From Adineta vaga (Eukaryota > Rotifera), in contig CP075494.1 of assembly GCA_021613535.1 (NCBI GenBank), positions 16,678,001-16,742,000 of the forward strand: 64,000 nucleotides of DNA, written 5' to 3'. Shown here in pieces: positions 24,128 through 34,832 of the stretch. The notes beneath the pieces were generated by a model. The model was not told the origin of the DNA. It made no database searches and worked only from the letters and a program-made list of their open reading frames with translations. The stretch's first letter is position 1. Every line of letters starts with the position of its first letter. The translations under genes were made by a program, and so were the position numbers.

Positions 24128-24321
24128 AAGAAGAAATGCCTTGATCCACACTCACATCCTCAGTTATTCGTCTGTAGACGACAACTTTAAACTGAAATAT
24201 CAGTGGAATCAACCTTTTTCAGTTACATTTACTTATAGATGAAAAAAGTTATAATCACTGGATACAGTTTGATTTACTACAATCATTTTTCACGTCAATA
24301 AAAATGTAAGCATCACTAATT

Positions 24322-25652
24322 CTACACAATATGGGTTTCGGACTGATTACCAGCATCACTAAGATCTCTTTTGTAATGTTTGTAGAGATAACTCATAGTT
24401 TGAATCATGCAAAGTTCATTAATATTCTGTCTAATGATGCGTAGAATAACAAAACCATCTAAACCTATATAATCAATAAAACGACTTTCTACCAAGCTCT
24501 TCTTTTCGATCATCAATTTTGTTTCAAAATGTTCACACATTTGCAAGCATTGACTAATGAATCTTTTTCTATTCTTCTTTGTCAATAAAATAATCCATAA
24601 AATAGTGGAAAGCATATTCGCAATACTTAGAATAATCAACCACAATGCAAGTCCAGAGAAGATTATTTCATTATAAATATTAATTGGCAAATTGCATTGC
24701 ACAGCATACCAATGTTGATTGGAGCCTAATTCGCGAATCATAAAATCACAGATCACAACATGAGGAAATCGGACAGACTCATAGGCATGCACTCGATCTG
24801 CAAATAATCGACCAATTATATTACTATCAAGATCAGTGCGTCGTAAAGAAAGAAAATTGATTAAAAATAGTAGTTGACCCAGTGTATTCATAATATAAAA
24901 AAACTTGACTATGAATAATAACGGTGTTAGTCGACCAATAGGATTTAGAACTCGAAATTTGAGACGAGGAAGAGTGCGTGAACGTATGTTGCTGGTCATA
25001 TCCAGTTGTGCTTTGATTAATCGGAAAGCATGATCGAGTTCTTTTCTGTTACAACGATCTTTTTTGATCATTTTGATCAAATTTTTCAGATTTACACCTC
25101 TTTGAGATGAAAAAGTTTGCCATGCATGACTTGGTGATGTGAATAGAAAAGCCATCAGCAGAAGAGTTATTGTCGTCCATTGGTAATAAGATCTAGATTG
25201 GTGGCATGAGAATATGGTGACCTAGTTTCCTTGAACTATCTACTTACACGACATACGTTCGTGGTACGGATCTATCAGGAATTTCAGCTAGAACAACAAT
25301 AGTTGTGACGAATGATGACTAAGAATGCGACAAAACGTACTGTCCTTAGTTGGTAAATAATAAGTTCCCTTGAGCCAACAAATACTATTAATATAAGTAA
25401 AATGGATATTCTGAAATTGTGCTATAGTAGATGAAGAACGAGCAACTATCGATTAGAAAATATGTATGATTTTCGAAACTTACTTGGTCCCCAACAATTA
25501 ATTGGATTTCCTACATAAATTTTCCCCAATACAATCAGGAAACAACCGAGCAATGCCAATGTAGTATATCGACTGTTTAAACGATCAATCACATCGGCAT
25601 CAACCTGGAAGAGTGACTTATAAATAAAGAGTGTTTCTATTTCAATCTTCAT
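24322..25652 (-). CDS. Innexin (gap junction / hemichannel protein)
   Basis: Minus-strand exons 25652-25484, 25421-25341, 25287-25248 and 25192-24322 join in phase through introns of 62, 53 and 55 bp to about 386 residues, the usual innexin size. Exon 1 has DVIDRLNSRYTTLALLGCF, TM1 and VGNPINCWGP. Exon 2 carries the extracellular CWLKGTYYLP. Exon 4 begins with the innexin signature YYQW and continues into TM2. The second extracellular loop has FPHVVICDFMIRELG and YAVQCNLPINIYNE, followed by the last helix and a C-terminal tail ending ETHIV. Paired Cys residues in both loops are kept. The YYQW is followed by TTIT instead of the common VP, so the copy is divergent. The first exon may be longer or start elsewhere, because an acceptor-like ctcttccag precedes VDADVID. 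Confidence 0.8.
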
Positions 25653-26489
25653 CTAATGATCAGTGGTTGTATGTGCACGTCCGAAAAGAAAATTTGATGT
25701 ACTTAACAATTGTATTTTATTCGTTCGTTACGTCTCTATTGATTGTTCTTTTTAACATACCAATATATTTATTTCTATTTGTTCTCTCTATAATTATACA
25801 TCGTACTTGACAAAGTAATGTTAGATGTGCAAATATTGTACTGATTGATGACATTATCAAATGATATTTGAAATTTAATTTCAAACATAGTTCTCACTTC
25901 GTACGCTCTAATAGAACCGTTCTGAATTCTATTAAATAATAGTCATCATGTCATAGACTTGAATATGTGGCTTTGTTCATGCAGTCGTTATACTTTTGTC
26001 TCGTTGCAACAATCGAAAGTAGTTTTCTGATAAACTATTCACAATTCGATTAAGAGCATCTTCCATAGCTTACCTTACGATTTTGGAATCTTGGTTTTAA
26101 TTTTCTGCTAGATAATGACTCAAAATAACTCTTTGAATACCGGCGACACATATATGTGTGTAAACATGGCTTACCGAATATGGCTTTTCAATTAAACAAA
26201 CAAAAGAATCCAATGAAGATTAAGAGAGTGAGAGTGATAAATACCAGTGAAAAAAGCAAATAAAGTAAAAATAACTGTCTTAGTAGATATAAGAAAACAT
26301 ATTGTACAAGAAAAGGACCAGAGATACGATGAATTTGGTCTAAATTGATATAATGGATGATAATGTAAGAAAATTACGCCTTATCTAATTCAATGTTGAT
26401 GTTGATTGATTTTTCCGTCTATTTTCGTCCTAAATTCTCTTTTTAAAATGATTAGAAAAGAATTTCGTTGATAAACTTCGTGTATAAAA
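25653..26489. other. Spacer, nothing recognised
   Basis: AT-rich intergenic sequence upstream of the innexin gene. No motif or repeat was recognised. Confidence 0.4.
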
Positions 26490-26810
26490 ATGGTATAATA
26501 AAAAACATGTTGAATATCTTCGTGGTTATTTCAATGATCTGTCAAATCGAATTCTTGATTGGGCAAAAATGAAACAAACAAGAATTTCGTTCAAAACGAA
26601 TTAAATTCAAATCAATTTGTCGAAATAACATCAAAGAACAACGTTCATTTTATCCTGAATGGATTGAAATTTCGAATCTATTTCAATATGAATTTCATGG
26701 TCCATTATTAAATCTTCGAAATAATCTCAGTGAACTTCATCGATTTAATTCGATTGATCAACAAACATATGTTATTGAAATACAAATGTTACTTTATATA
26801 ATACAAATAT
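26490..26810 (+). pseudogene. Coding relic of unknown family, cut by a telomere-like tract
   Basis: A frame reading WYNKKHVEYLRGYFNDLSNR and ILDWAKMKQT changes register near 26583 and continues for about 75 codons (YPEWIEISNLFQYEFHGPLL, NNLSELHRFNSIDQQTYVIE). It then meets the G-rich tract at 26812, beyond which no similarity of style continues. Amino-acid composition and codon use look real, but I do not recognise the family. It could be an exon of an unrecognised gene with one indel. Confidence 0.4.
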
Positions 26811-26811
26811 T

Positions 26812-26831
26812 GAGGGTGGGGTGTAGGTGTG
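26812..26831. repeat. Telomere-like half site
   Basis: GAGGGTGGGGTGTAGGTGTG. No good C-rich partner follows closely. It abuts the end of the coding relic. Confidence 0.5.
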
Positions 26832-27145
26832 AATACAAGAGATCCTCAAGGTCAACATTCTCATATCTGTCCGTGTTCAAAACAGATAAGATCCTTACGT
26901 ATAATTGAATATTTACAATCATAAGTAGAAAGAAAATGATTTCTATGAATAATAAAAACGAAAAATCTTAAGAAGAACAGAAAAATATTATTTTCTTCAT
27001 TTACAATCTTAAAGTCAAACAATTAATAAAGATTGTTGATTAATCATTTTTATAATATACATTGTATATAACTTGTTCCTTATTGGTTAATGACGCCATA
27101 AATCTAGATCGTCTATACTTTGATCAATTTCTAATAGAATCGATT

Positions 27146-27199
27146 GAGGGTGTGGGTTTGGGTATACCTTCTTGACTCACATCTACACCCATACCCTTC
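27146..27199. repeat. Telomere-like inverted pair
   Basis: GAGGGTGTGGGTTTGGGTAT (27146-27165) faces CACATCTACACCCATACCCT (27179-27198), an imperfect complement across a short loop. The surroundings (26832-27546) hold no recognised gene. Confidence 0.65.
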
Positions 27200-27546
27200 C
27201 ATATATTAATAAATTGAAAATATTTGTAAAACTAAATCTTATGATCATATTCAATACTTTTGTTAATGTAAATATCAGTTTAAGAATTTTGAGATTTATT
27301 CAAATTTAAAAAAAGAAAAACATCTTTGTTTTTTTCTCTTTTTCTTCACATTTTATTTCTTTATGCATTCAGATATGTATAGATGTTTTATTTTTACCTT
27401 TCTTGTTCTGTAATTGATGTCGAACAAAATGTGCAACTGTGTGTCTTTAAGCAACATTGGAAAAAAGAAGTGTTTATATGCGTATAAATCTATGTTAGTT
27501 TAATATCTTTTTAGATTTTGTAGATACAAATTAATGAATATTATTC

Positions 27547-28353
27547 ATGGATACTTATAATGGTTGGTCATTAAGACGTACAATTTATGTTGGTATACTA
27601 ATGGTCTCTATCCTATGTAATTTTTATTATCCTATAAAAACTCGTTTTATTTCTTTAAAAGAGCAACATTTTCTTGAAAGTTCAAAATCACGTGATTGTA
27701 ATATTGATAGATTACTTTTAGAAAAATGTTCCGAATTAGATTTTGTTACATTACGAACATATCGACGTTTATCATCAAATAAAAATGCAATTTATGTTCA
27801 TGGAACTCGTATTATTAATTTAGGTGAAAATTATTTTATTAGTGTTGATGATATTTTATTTGGTTATGATATTTTATTTGAAAAAGATTATTTATATAGT
27901 ATGGGATCATGGTTAGGTGTACAATTTCAATCAAGTCCTCATGATGCGATAGTTTTTCAACAATTAATTTGGAAAATAAAACCTGATTTAATAATTGATT
28001 TAGGAACAAATGTTGGTGGTTCAGCTGTATTTTTTGCTTCGATCATGTCATTTTATAGTGATGTTGGTATTGTTCTTACAATTGATCGTAAATCATTTAC
28101 AAAAAATTGGGTACCAAATAAAAATTTATTATGTAAAGATTGTGTTAATCCAATTGATCATAAATTATGGAAAAAATATGTTCATTTTATTCAAGGAACT
28201 ACAATCGATCCTCAAGTATTAAATAAAGTTAAAAATTATGTATTAAATGCTACAACAATATTTATTAGTCAAGATGCTGCTCACGATGGTCCTTCAGTTT
28301 ATCAAGATATATTAAATTATGCTGAATTTGTAAGTATTAATTCATATATGGTA
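27547..28353 (+). pseudogene. CmcI-like hydroxylase/methyltransferase-fold protein, disrupted by a transposon
   Basis: The frame from ATG 27547 has a signal-anchor helix (residues about 10-27) and then a region typical of the cephalosporin hydroxylase (CmcI) family: MGSWLGVQFQSSPHDAIVFQ, the SAM-binding-type DLIIDLGTNVGGSAVFFAS, VLTIDRKS, HFIQGTTI and ATTIFISQDAAHDGPS. It is cut at 28353 by the Tc1/IS630-like element. Across the empty site the frame would continue only about seven codons before TAA and would lack the expected VQDT-type motif. The C-terminal third is therefore missing, or an intron began here. In bdelloids these proteins form a large family; the true substrate is unknown. Confidence 0.65.
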
Positions 28354-31300
28354 AGATGCACGGAAATCAAAGATAAAGTGAATTTTTTTTCTCTGATTTT
28401 CATACACCATTTGATAGAGAATTTGATGGAGATCAAGAATATGTGTGCTCTGCGTTTTTTAAAACTTTTTTTCCGGGTGAAAAATTGAAAAAACTCGGAA
28501 GGTGTCGAAAACGGGTGATTTCGCAACTTTTCATAGATCACTCTTTTCTTCAAATATGTTACAAGTTGAAATCTTCTAACTCAGTTTTTCTGATAGATCA
28601 TACAAAACTTAATAAGAAACTGGTTTTAAATAATATTTAGAACAAAACATTGGCTCACAAAATAGTTTCCCAAGACCAAGACTCAGAAACGAGAACTTAA
28701 TTTTGCAAGTCTATCACAGGTTTTTTGAGAAATGTTAGAGCCAATATTTTGACATGGTTAGATTGGTTAGATGCATAGCTACAAAGTTACGAAGAGTTTT
28801 TTCAAAAATTACATTTCCTTGCTGAGAAAACTCGATTTTACTGGGGACTTCTCTAAATCGATCATGTGATTTTTTCTCGTTTTTTTGTATTCTCTTTCAA
28901 CATAGTCAAAATATACTCAAATAGGTTGAAATCGATGCCTAATCCATCAAATATACTTTAGAGATTTTGAGAGGATCTCTGCAAAACTTTCTTGGTGGAC
29001 TTTGGCTGAATAATATGTTATATTTCAAAAATCACTTTTTTGCTATATTCTTGTGAATCGAATACCGATCTACTTACTCTAGGCCTTTGCAATCACTCTT
29101 TCTGTGTATTCGTAATATATTCTCCAGGTGTTTGTGATCACTCTCTCTGTAGTACTATCTCTCTCTTCTGATTTCATGATCCTATATATAGCGAAGTGAT
29201 TTTTTCATTAAATTACACACCAACCAACCCATTAGAAATAATATTTACATTACTCATCATTATCGTTATTATTAATCTTCATTATGTCTCCACCTACGAA
29301 GCGTCGTTTACAACTTACTGTTGTCAACAAAAAACGTTCATTAACAGGTCATCTGAAGAATCAAATCGGCAATATCTCCTCCTCCGAGGAAACTGACATG
29401 GAAATCGATGATTTCAGCGATGAAGAACCATCAGATTTCAACGAGAAATTTACAATAGGTAATATTACTGATTTATTTGAACTATGTAGAGCTCAATGTC
29501 CATTAAAATACCTCAGCGTATTACTTTATATGTCGTTGAAACGTTTTGGGGTTTCTTGGAATGATTGTAATGATTTCTTACGTGATATTGGATCATTAAA
29601 AGCTCAGACGGCACACAAATGGTCACAAATATTTATTTCTGGTGATTTCGAGGAATTTCAAGGTGAAAATCGTGGTGGTAAGCACAACGCTGAATTTTAT
29701 GATTATTTCCCAGAAATCGAAATTGAAGCTAAACAATTTACACTTGAACGATGTTCTCAGAAGTCTGCCGATTTCACAGCCATTGATTTAGCAAATTTCA
29801 TCGATACAAGGTATTACAATATGACAAACTTAACAAAGAATGATGACGGGGTTTTGATTCGATCTGTTTCTTCATGTCGTTTGGATTTACGTTGTTGGGG
29901 CGCTCGATTCAAAGAGAACTTCGAACGACCGTATTTCGAAGGGCATGAACGTCCAGACGTTATCGAACATCGTCAACAGTTCATCGACTATTTTCTTCAT
30001 CGAAAGAATTATTATTACCGAGTCTCTAAAGATGATAAACCCATATGGACACTACCAACTCAAAATCCGCCATGTATTTTACTTTGTAAGCGTTGTTCTC
30101 GAAATTAATTATAAAACTCGCAGTTTAATATCTATCTAATTTTAGTTCATGATGAAAGTACTTTTCGTTCGGGAGAGGTATCTGCAAAACGATGGTTTTT
30201 CGGAACAGAAGCTCCATTTCACTCAAAAGGAAGAGGTCGATCGAACATGATTAGTGATTTCTTGGTGCAACATCCTTCTGGCCCATTCTTCAGTCTTTCT
30301 AAAACTGAATATGAAAAAGCTCTAGTTAACTATTCTCAAGTGAGTAGTTCGTCAAATGCTTTTGTACCAATACATAATTTCTCTTTCTTTTCTCACCACG
30401 TTCTAGTTAGCAGAAGATAAAGGCATTACCTACGTCGACAGAAGTGCTACAGGTTCAATTAATGTTGGTCAAGATAACTACTTTGATAATGCTACTATAC
30501 TAGAACAATTTGAAAGATTATTCCAGTTGTTAGAATTTAAAGAGCAGTATAAAGATCACATGATTGAAATTATTGTTGACAATGCACGAACACACTCAGC
30601 AAAGTCACATAGTTTATTGGACTTCGGCAAATCGATTGGAACTAGTTGTAAGGTGGAGAAAATTGAGTATACAGATGCACAAGGACAAAACCAAATCTTA
30701 AACTGTTATTTTCAAAGTGGACCAGACAATGGAAGGAGCAAAGGTCTTCTGTATATTGCTAAGGAATTGAAAGTGACAGTGCCATCCAAGATTAAACTGG
30801 AGGATCTACGAGCACTATTGTCCGATCATCCGGCATTTAACACGGTGAGCTTTTATACTGTACTAAACCTTCTTAAATTAATGATATGCTTCACCATCTG
30901 CAGGTTTCTCGGTTAGAACAGTTAGCTAGAAAGTATGGTGTTACAATAAAATTTTGTCCTAAGTTTCACTGCGAACTTAATTGTATTGAAGGTTTATGGT
31001 GCTCACAAAAAATGTATGTTCGTCGAAAAACTGATCAAACGTATAATACTATGCTCAAGCTCATCATTGAATCACGTGAAAACTTTCGAGATAAGGAAAT
31101 TCATTTGAAATTATTACGAAGATTTTGGAAATGTTTATCGGCTTATAAGGATGGTCAGTCGTATGCAGAAGTAATGAAGATGTTCTTTAGTCCTAAATGC
31201 GATGGAACAGTCAAAAGTCATACACGAATTAGTAATACTAGTTTAAACGTTTAGTTTGTGATTTTAAAATGATAAGTTTTTCTTTTTCTTATCATCTGTG

Positions 31301-32062
31301 ATTTTCATTGTGGCCATGTTAGAATAAATTTGCCAGTAGATACTTTAACGAACAGAGAATGTTTTGTTTTCCCTGTATTTGCATTTATGTAGTCTGAAAG
31401 GCAAGAAACTAATAGTTACTAGCTCAAAAGCCTTTTAAAAGCTTTCTAAAGATCCTCAGACTATATCTGCTAGATTGTGCATCAATTTTAACCCATTTGA
31501 GTATATTTTGACTATGTTGAAAGAGAATACAAAAAAACGAGAAAAAATTACCTGATCGATTTTGAGGGTGCCCAGTAAAATCGAATTTTCTCAGCGAGGA
31601 AATGTGATTTTTGAAAAAACTCTTCGTAACTTTGTAGCTATGCATCTAACCAATCTAACCATGTCAAAATATTGGCTCTAACATTTCTCAAAAAACCTGT
31701 GATAGACTTGCAAAATTAAGTTCTCGTTTCTGAGTCTTGGTCTTGGGAAACTATTTTGTGAGCCAATGTTTTGTTCTAAATATTATTTAAAACCAGTTTC
31801 TTATTAAGTTTTGTATGATCTATCAGAAAAACTGAGTTAGAAGATTTCAACTTGTAACATATTTGAAGAAAAGAGTGATCTATGAAAAGTTGCGAAATCA
31901 CCCGTTTTCGACACCTTCCGAGTTTTTTCAATTTTTCACCCGGAAAAAAGTTTTAAAAAACGCAGAGCACACATATTCTTGATCTCCATCAAATTCTCTA
32001 TCAAATGGTGTATGAAAATCAGAGAAAAAAAATTTCACTTTATCTTTGATTTCCGTGCATCT
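28354..32062 (+). mobile_element. Tc1/IS630-like DNA transposon with ~630-bp inverted repeats
   Basis: The ends AGATGCACGGAAATCAAAG and its complement are flanked by TA on both sides (28352-28353 and 32063-32064). The inverted repeats are long: 28354 to about 28980 and about 31435 to 32062. They are nearly identical in the outer 450 bases and more divergent inside. One transposase gene lies between them. The element sits inside the CmcI-like reading frame. All parts look intact, so it may be recent. Confidence 0.8.
29284..31254 (+). CDS. DDE transposase of the Tc1/IS630-like element
   Basis: Four exons, 29284-30085, 30146-30339, 30407-30844 and 30904-31254, join in phase through introns of 60, 67 and 59 bp to about 594 residues. 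The N-terminal third is acidic and then helical. The catalytic core follows: the first Asp in FHDESTFRSGE (built across intron 1), RGRSNMISDFLV, the second Asp in IEIIVDNARTHSAKSH, and the Glu in FCPKFHCELNCIEGLWC. The C-terminus RFWKCLSAYKDGQSYAEVM matches the end of a transposase family that I also know from fungal genomes. All three acidic residues and all splice sites are kept and no stop interrupts the frame. The product should cut and paste the element by binding its inverted repeats. Confidence 0.8.
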
Positions 32063-32233
32063 TACATATAGAATTTGTTATGTAAAGGTAGATGTATAGA
32101 AAGTGTCTTTTGTATTGAAAATAGCAATGTTTATTTTTTTCTATTCTTTTGAAAGTAATTGACGTTTATGAAGTAGCTCACATAAAAAATTCATTCTTCT
32201 TTTTTCAGTTTAACTTTTCTTAAGAAATACAGT

Positions 32234-32495
32234 ATGCATACAAACAAAGCTTACAGTGGATATGTCACTACAAAAAGTCACCTACATAATTGGTGGCGTC
32301 ATCGTTGGTTTAAGACCATCTGCATTTCTTTTTTTGCTTTAACAACATTAGCAGTTACGCTTTCTCTGCTATTAAAATTTATTATTTTGACGCCAAAGAA
32401 GTCAACAACTACTGCCAACATCACCACCACCACCACCACTATTACTAGTACAACATCATCAGCAACATTAGCAACTACCACAACTCAGCACTTAG
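32234..32495 (+). CDS. Orphan first exon: signal anchor plus Thr-rich stalk
   Basis: An 87-residue exon encodes a polar N-terminus, one membrane helix (ISFFALTTLAVTLSLLLKFI) and a Thr-rich stalk (TTTANITTTTTTITSTTSSA), then a phase-1 donor (G|gtaaac at 32495-32496). The same design and the same intron phase occur in the Kelch gene at 582-948. The following propeller-type exon was not found. Downstream lie a small palindrome and a mariner-like insertion (32953), after which no matching exon is visible. It is probably the left-over 5' end of a broken surface-protein gene. Confidence 0.5.
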
Positions 32496-32583
32496 GTAAA
32501 CTTTAAAATAACACTTCTTAATCTTCCTGAGTCCTACTTTAAAATCGGATATTTTTATTTTTACAATCAACGTATTTGATTAA

Positions 32584-32678
32584 GAGGGAAAGTGCAGGTC
32601 AGATCTCAACAGAACCTTAGCATCTACTTGACACCTACTATCACTTTCAGGTGCTCAAGCGCCGGCACTTTCCCTTTG
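32584..32678. repeat. Small palindromic element
   Basis: AGGGAAAGTGC at the left end and GCACTTTCCCT at the right end (32668-32678) are perfect inverted repeats around about 73 bases. No coding content. It may be a miniature element or just a hairpin. Confidence 0.35.
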
Positions 32679-32952
32679 GACTGATTATCAATCATTCTAC
32701 ATTAAAGAATCGAACAAATAACCAGCATTCATAGTCAGTATCTATTAAGAGAAACTGACTTTATTATTAGACACTGTAAAAAAAGTGTCATTGTCACGTA
32801 ACAGTGCTACAAAACTAAAAAATAAAGCGGGAAACAAAGGAATTACTTCATGGTACGAGTGAATATGATATAGACCAATTGTCTAAAAGTAATCAATTCG
32901 TGATACCTTGGAAAAGTAAAACTCGGTTTCTTCCTAGTAGTTAATATATGTA

Positions 32953-34830
32953 CAGGGTCGAAAAGAATATTATTCAAGGGGGGTAACGATATAATTCCGA
33001 GTATGAGGTATAATGAATTTTATACCAAATGAAAGCCCGTGAAAACGGGGTTTAGTGATGCAAAACACAAGGGCTTTGGAAAACGTTTACATGTCAAACT
33101 CTGAAAATTTCCGACTTTTCATCCATGGAAGTCATGAGAAAACTAGTTTATCAAGTAGTATTCGAATTAAATTCATTCGAAAATAGTTTTTTTTTTTATT
33201 CTTTAACGAATATATTCAATAATCTGTGTGCCGACCATTAACATTTTTTACAACACGAAATCGAGATGGATATGAGCATAGAAGAGTTTCAAATAATTCA
33301 GTATCTTCTTCCATGCTTGCTAAAACATTTTCGATGTGAATTTTGAGAGTTTCTTCAAGATATCGATGATGTCCACTTTCCGATGACATTTTTTTTTTCA
33401 ACTTCATCTTTGATTATTGACCCGATGTGTTCTGCCGCATTGAGATCAGGTGAATTTCCTGGCCAGATATCATTACCCCAAAATTTAACATTGTTGTCTT
33501 GAAGTAAATGTTGAGTTTTATTTGCTCGCATACACGGTGCTTTATCGTGAACAAATATAATTTCATTAAGATCAATAACATTTTCTTCATTTTTAAAAAA
33601 AGGAATTACATTTTCAATCAAAACAATATCGCGAAAATATTGACCTGTCCATGATTCACCTTTATCCTTGATAATCTATAGTAATCTTTTGCAAGTAAAC
33701 ATTATAAAAACTCGAACACATGATTGATTTTTTACCATTTCACGATATCTTTCATCTTCAGTAATGTCTTCGATACTTTTCGCCCAGATTCTATCATTCT
33801 GATAATTTGGTCGGCGGACAGTCCAAATATAAAATTCATCAGATGGTGCCAGATGAAGAAAATCTTCTGCGGGCCAATCTTTTACCCAATCACAGAGCCA
33901 TAATCGATCTGATATATGAGTTTCAGATTTTTGCGGTTTTGGAATAACATGAAATGGTTTTAATCCTTCTCTGTGACGATAATTATTAATAGTTCTTCCA
34001 GTGGCATATTTTTTTGCTTTTCTGCGATCTCCTTTGCCACAACAGGACCGCTTTTTCTTTATTGACCACTTGCTTGACGAATAATATCTCTACTAGCTTC
34101 TGATAGTTTAGGTTTAGCACCAACATTTGAATAATCGGCAAAACATTGATCATATGATTTTTCCCACCACTCTGAGACAAACCGACTTGTGTGATGAACT
34201 TTATCGGCAACTCATTGTCTATTTATAAATGTTGCAGCAGCATCGCGAGCTTCGCGAAAAGCGATGCACTTAATCCGGTCAATCATTCTTTGCTGTTCAG
34301 TATCATAGGCACCAGCCATTTCGAATAAAAAAAAGTGTGATGATTTAACGAGAGGATGAATTTTATTATGGTATATATATCGATAAGAATATTATCTTTT
34401 ATGTCCCATGATATATGTCCGAAATTTCTCTCCACTATGACTTTCGTGCAGAACGAAAAGGAAAAAATCTTTGATAGAACAATTGAAATTAAAAGCAGTA
34501 AACAAAAGAACGCAAGAGAATCGTGTTGTTTTCTGGATTATAGTTATGTTTTCTTGCGTAATCATAACCTTTTATCATTCTTTCCTATAAAACTCTCCAT
34601 TTCCAGTATCTCTAAACTCATTAAAAACGAGTTATAATGATTTTTTTTCAACAAAACGCAGTCTTTTAACGAGTTTGATATATGAAAGTTTTCCAAAACC
34701 CTTGTATTTTGCATCACTAACCCCCCACCCTTTTTCATGGGCTTTCATCTGGTATAAAATTCATCATACCTCCTACTCGGGATTATATCGTTACCCCCCC
34801 CCCTCCCCTTAAATATTCTTTCCGACCCTG
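32953..34830 (-). mobile_element. Mariner-like element, degenerate
   Basis: The ends CAGGGTCGAAAAGAATATT (32953) and CAGGGTCGGAAAGAATATTT (read inward from 34830) are flanked by TA duplications at 32951-32952 and 34831-34832. The inverted repeats extend about 140 bases with some divergence, including a long C run at 34786-34801. The transposase frame inside is broken. Confidence 0.75.
33206..34318 (-). pseudogene. Mariner-like transposase, several frameshifts and stops
   Basis: From ATG 34318 on the minus strand, the frame starts MAGAYDTEQQRMIDRIKCIA and is soon cut by a TGA. The middle reads HISDRLWLCDWVKDWP, SDEFYIWTVRRPNYQND and then EDERYREM. A probable 76-bp intron lies near 33675-33738 (gtaaaa to ctatag), joining to IIKDKGESWTGQYFRDIVL. 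Catalytic-type motifs follow: IFVHDKAPCMRANKTQ and WPGNSPDLNAAEHIG. A nine-A run near 33391-33399 shifts the frame before the C-terminus, which ends GRHTDY. It is a relic of a mariner/Tc1-type transposase. Confidence 0.65.
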
Positions 34831-34832
34831 TA

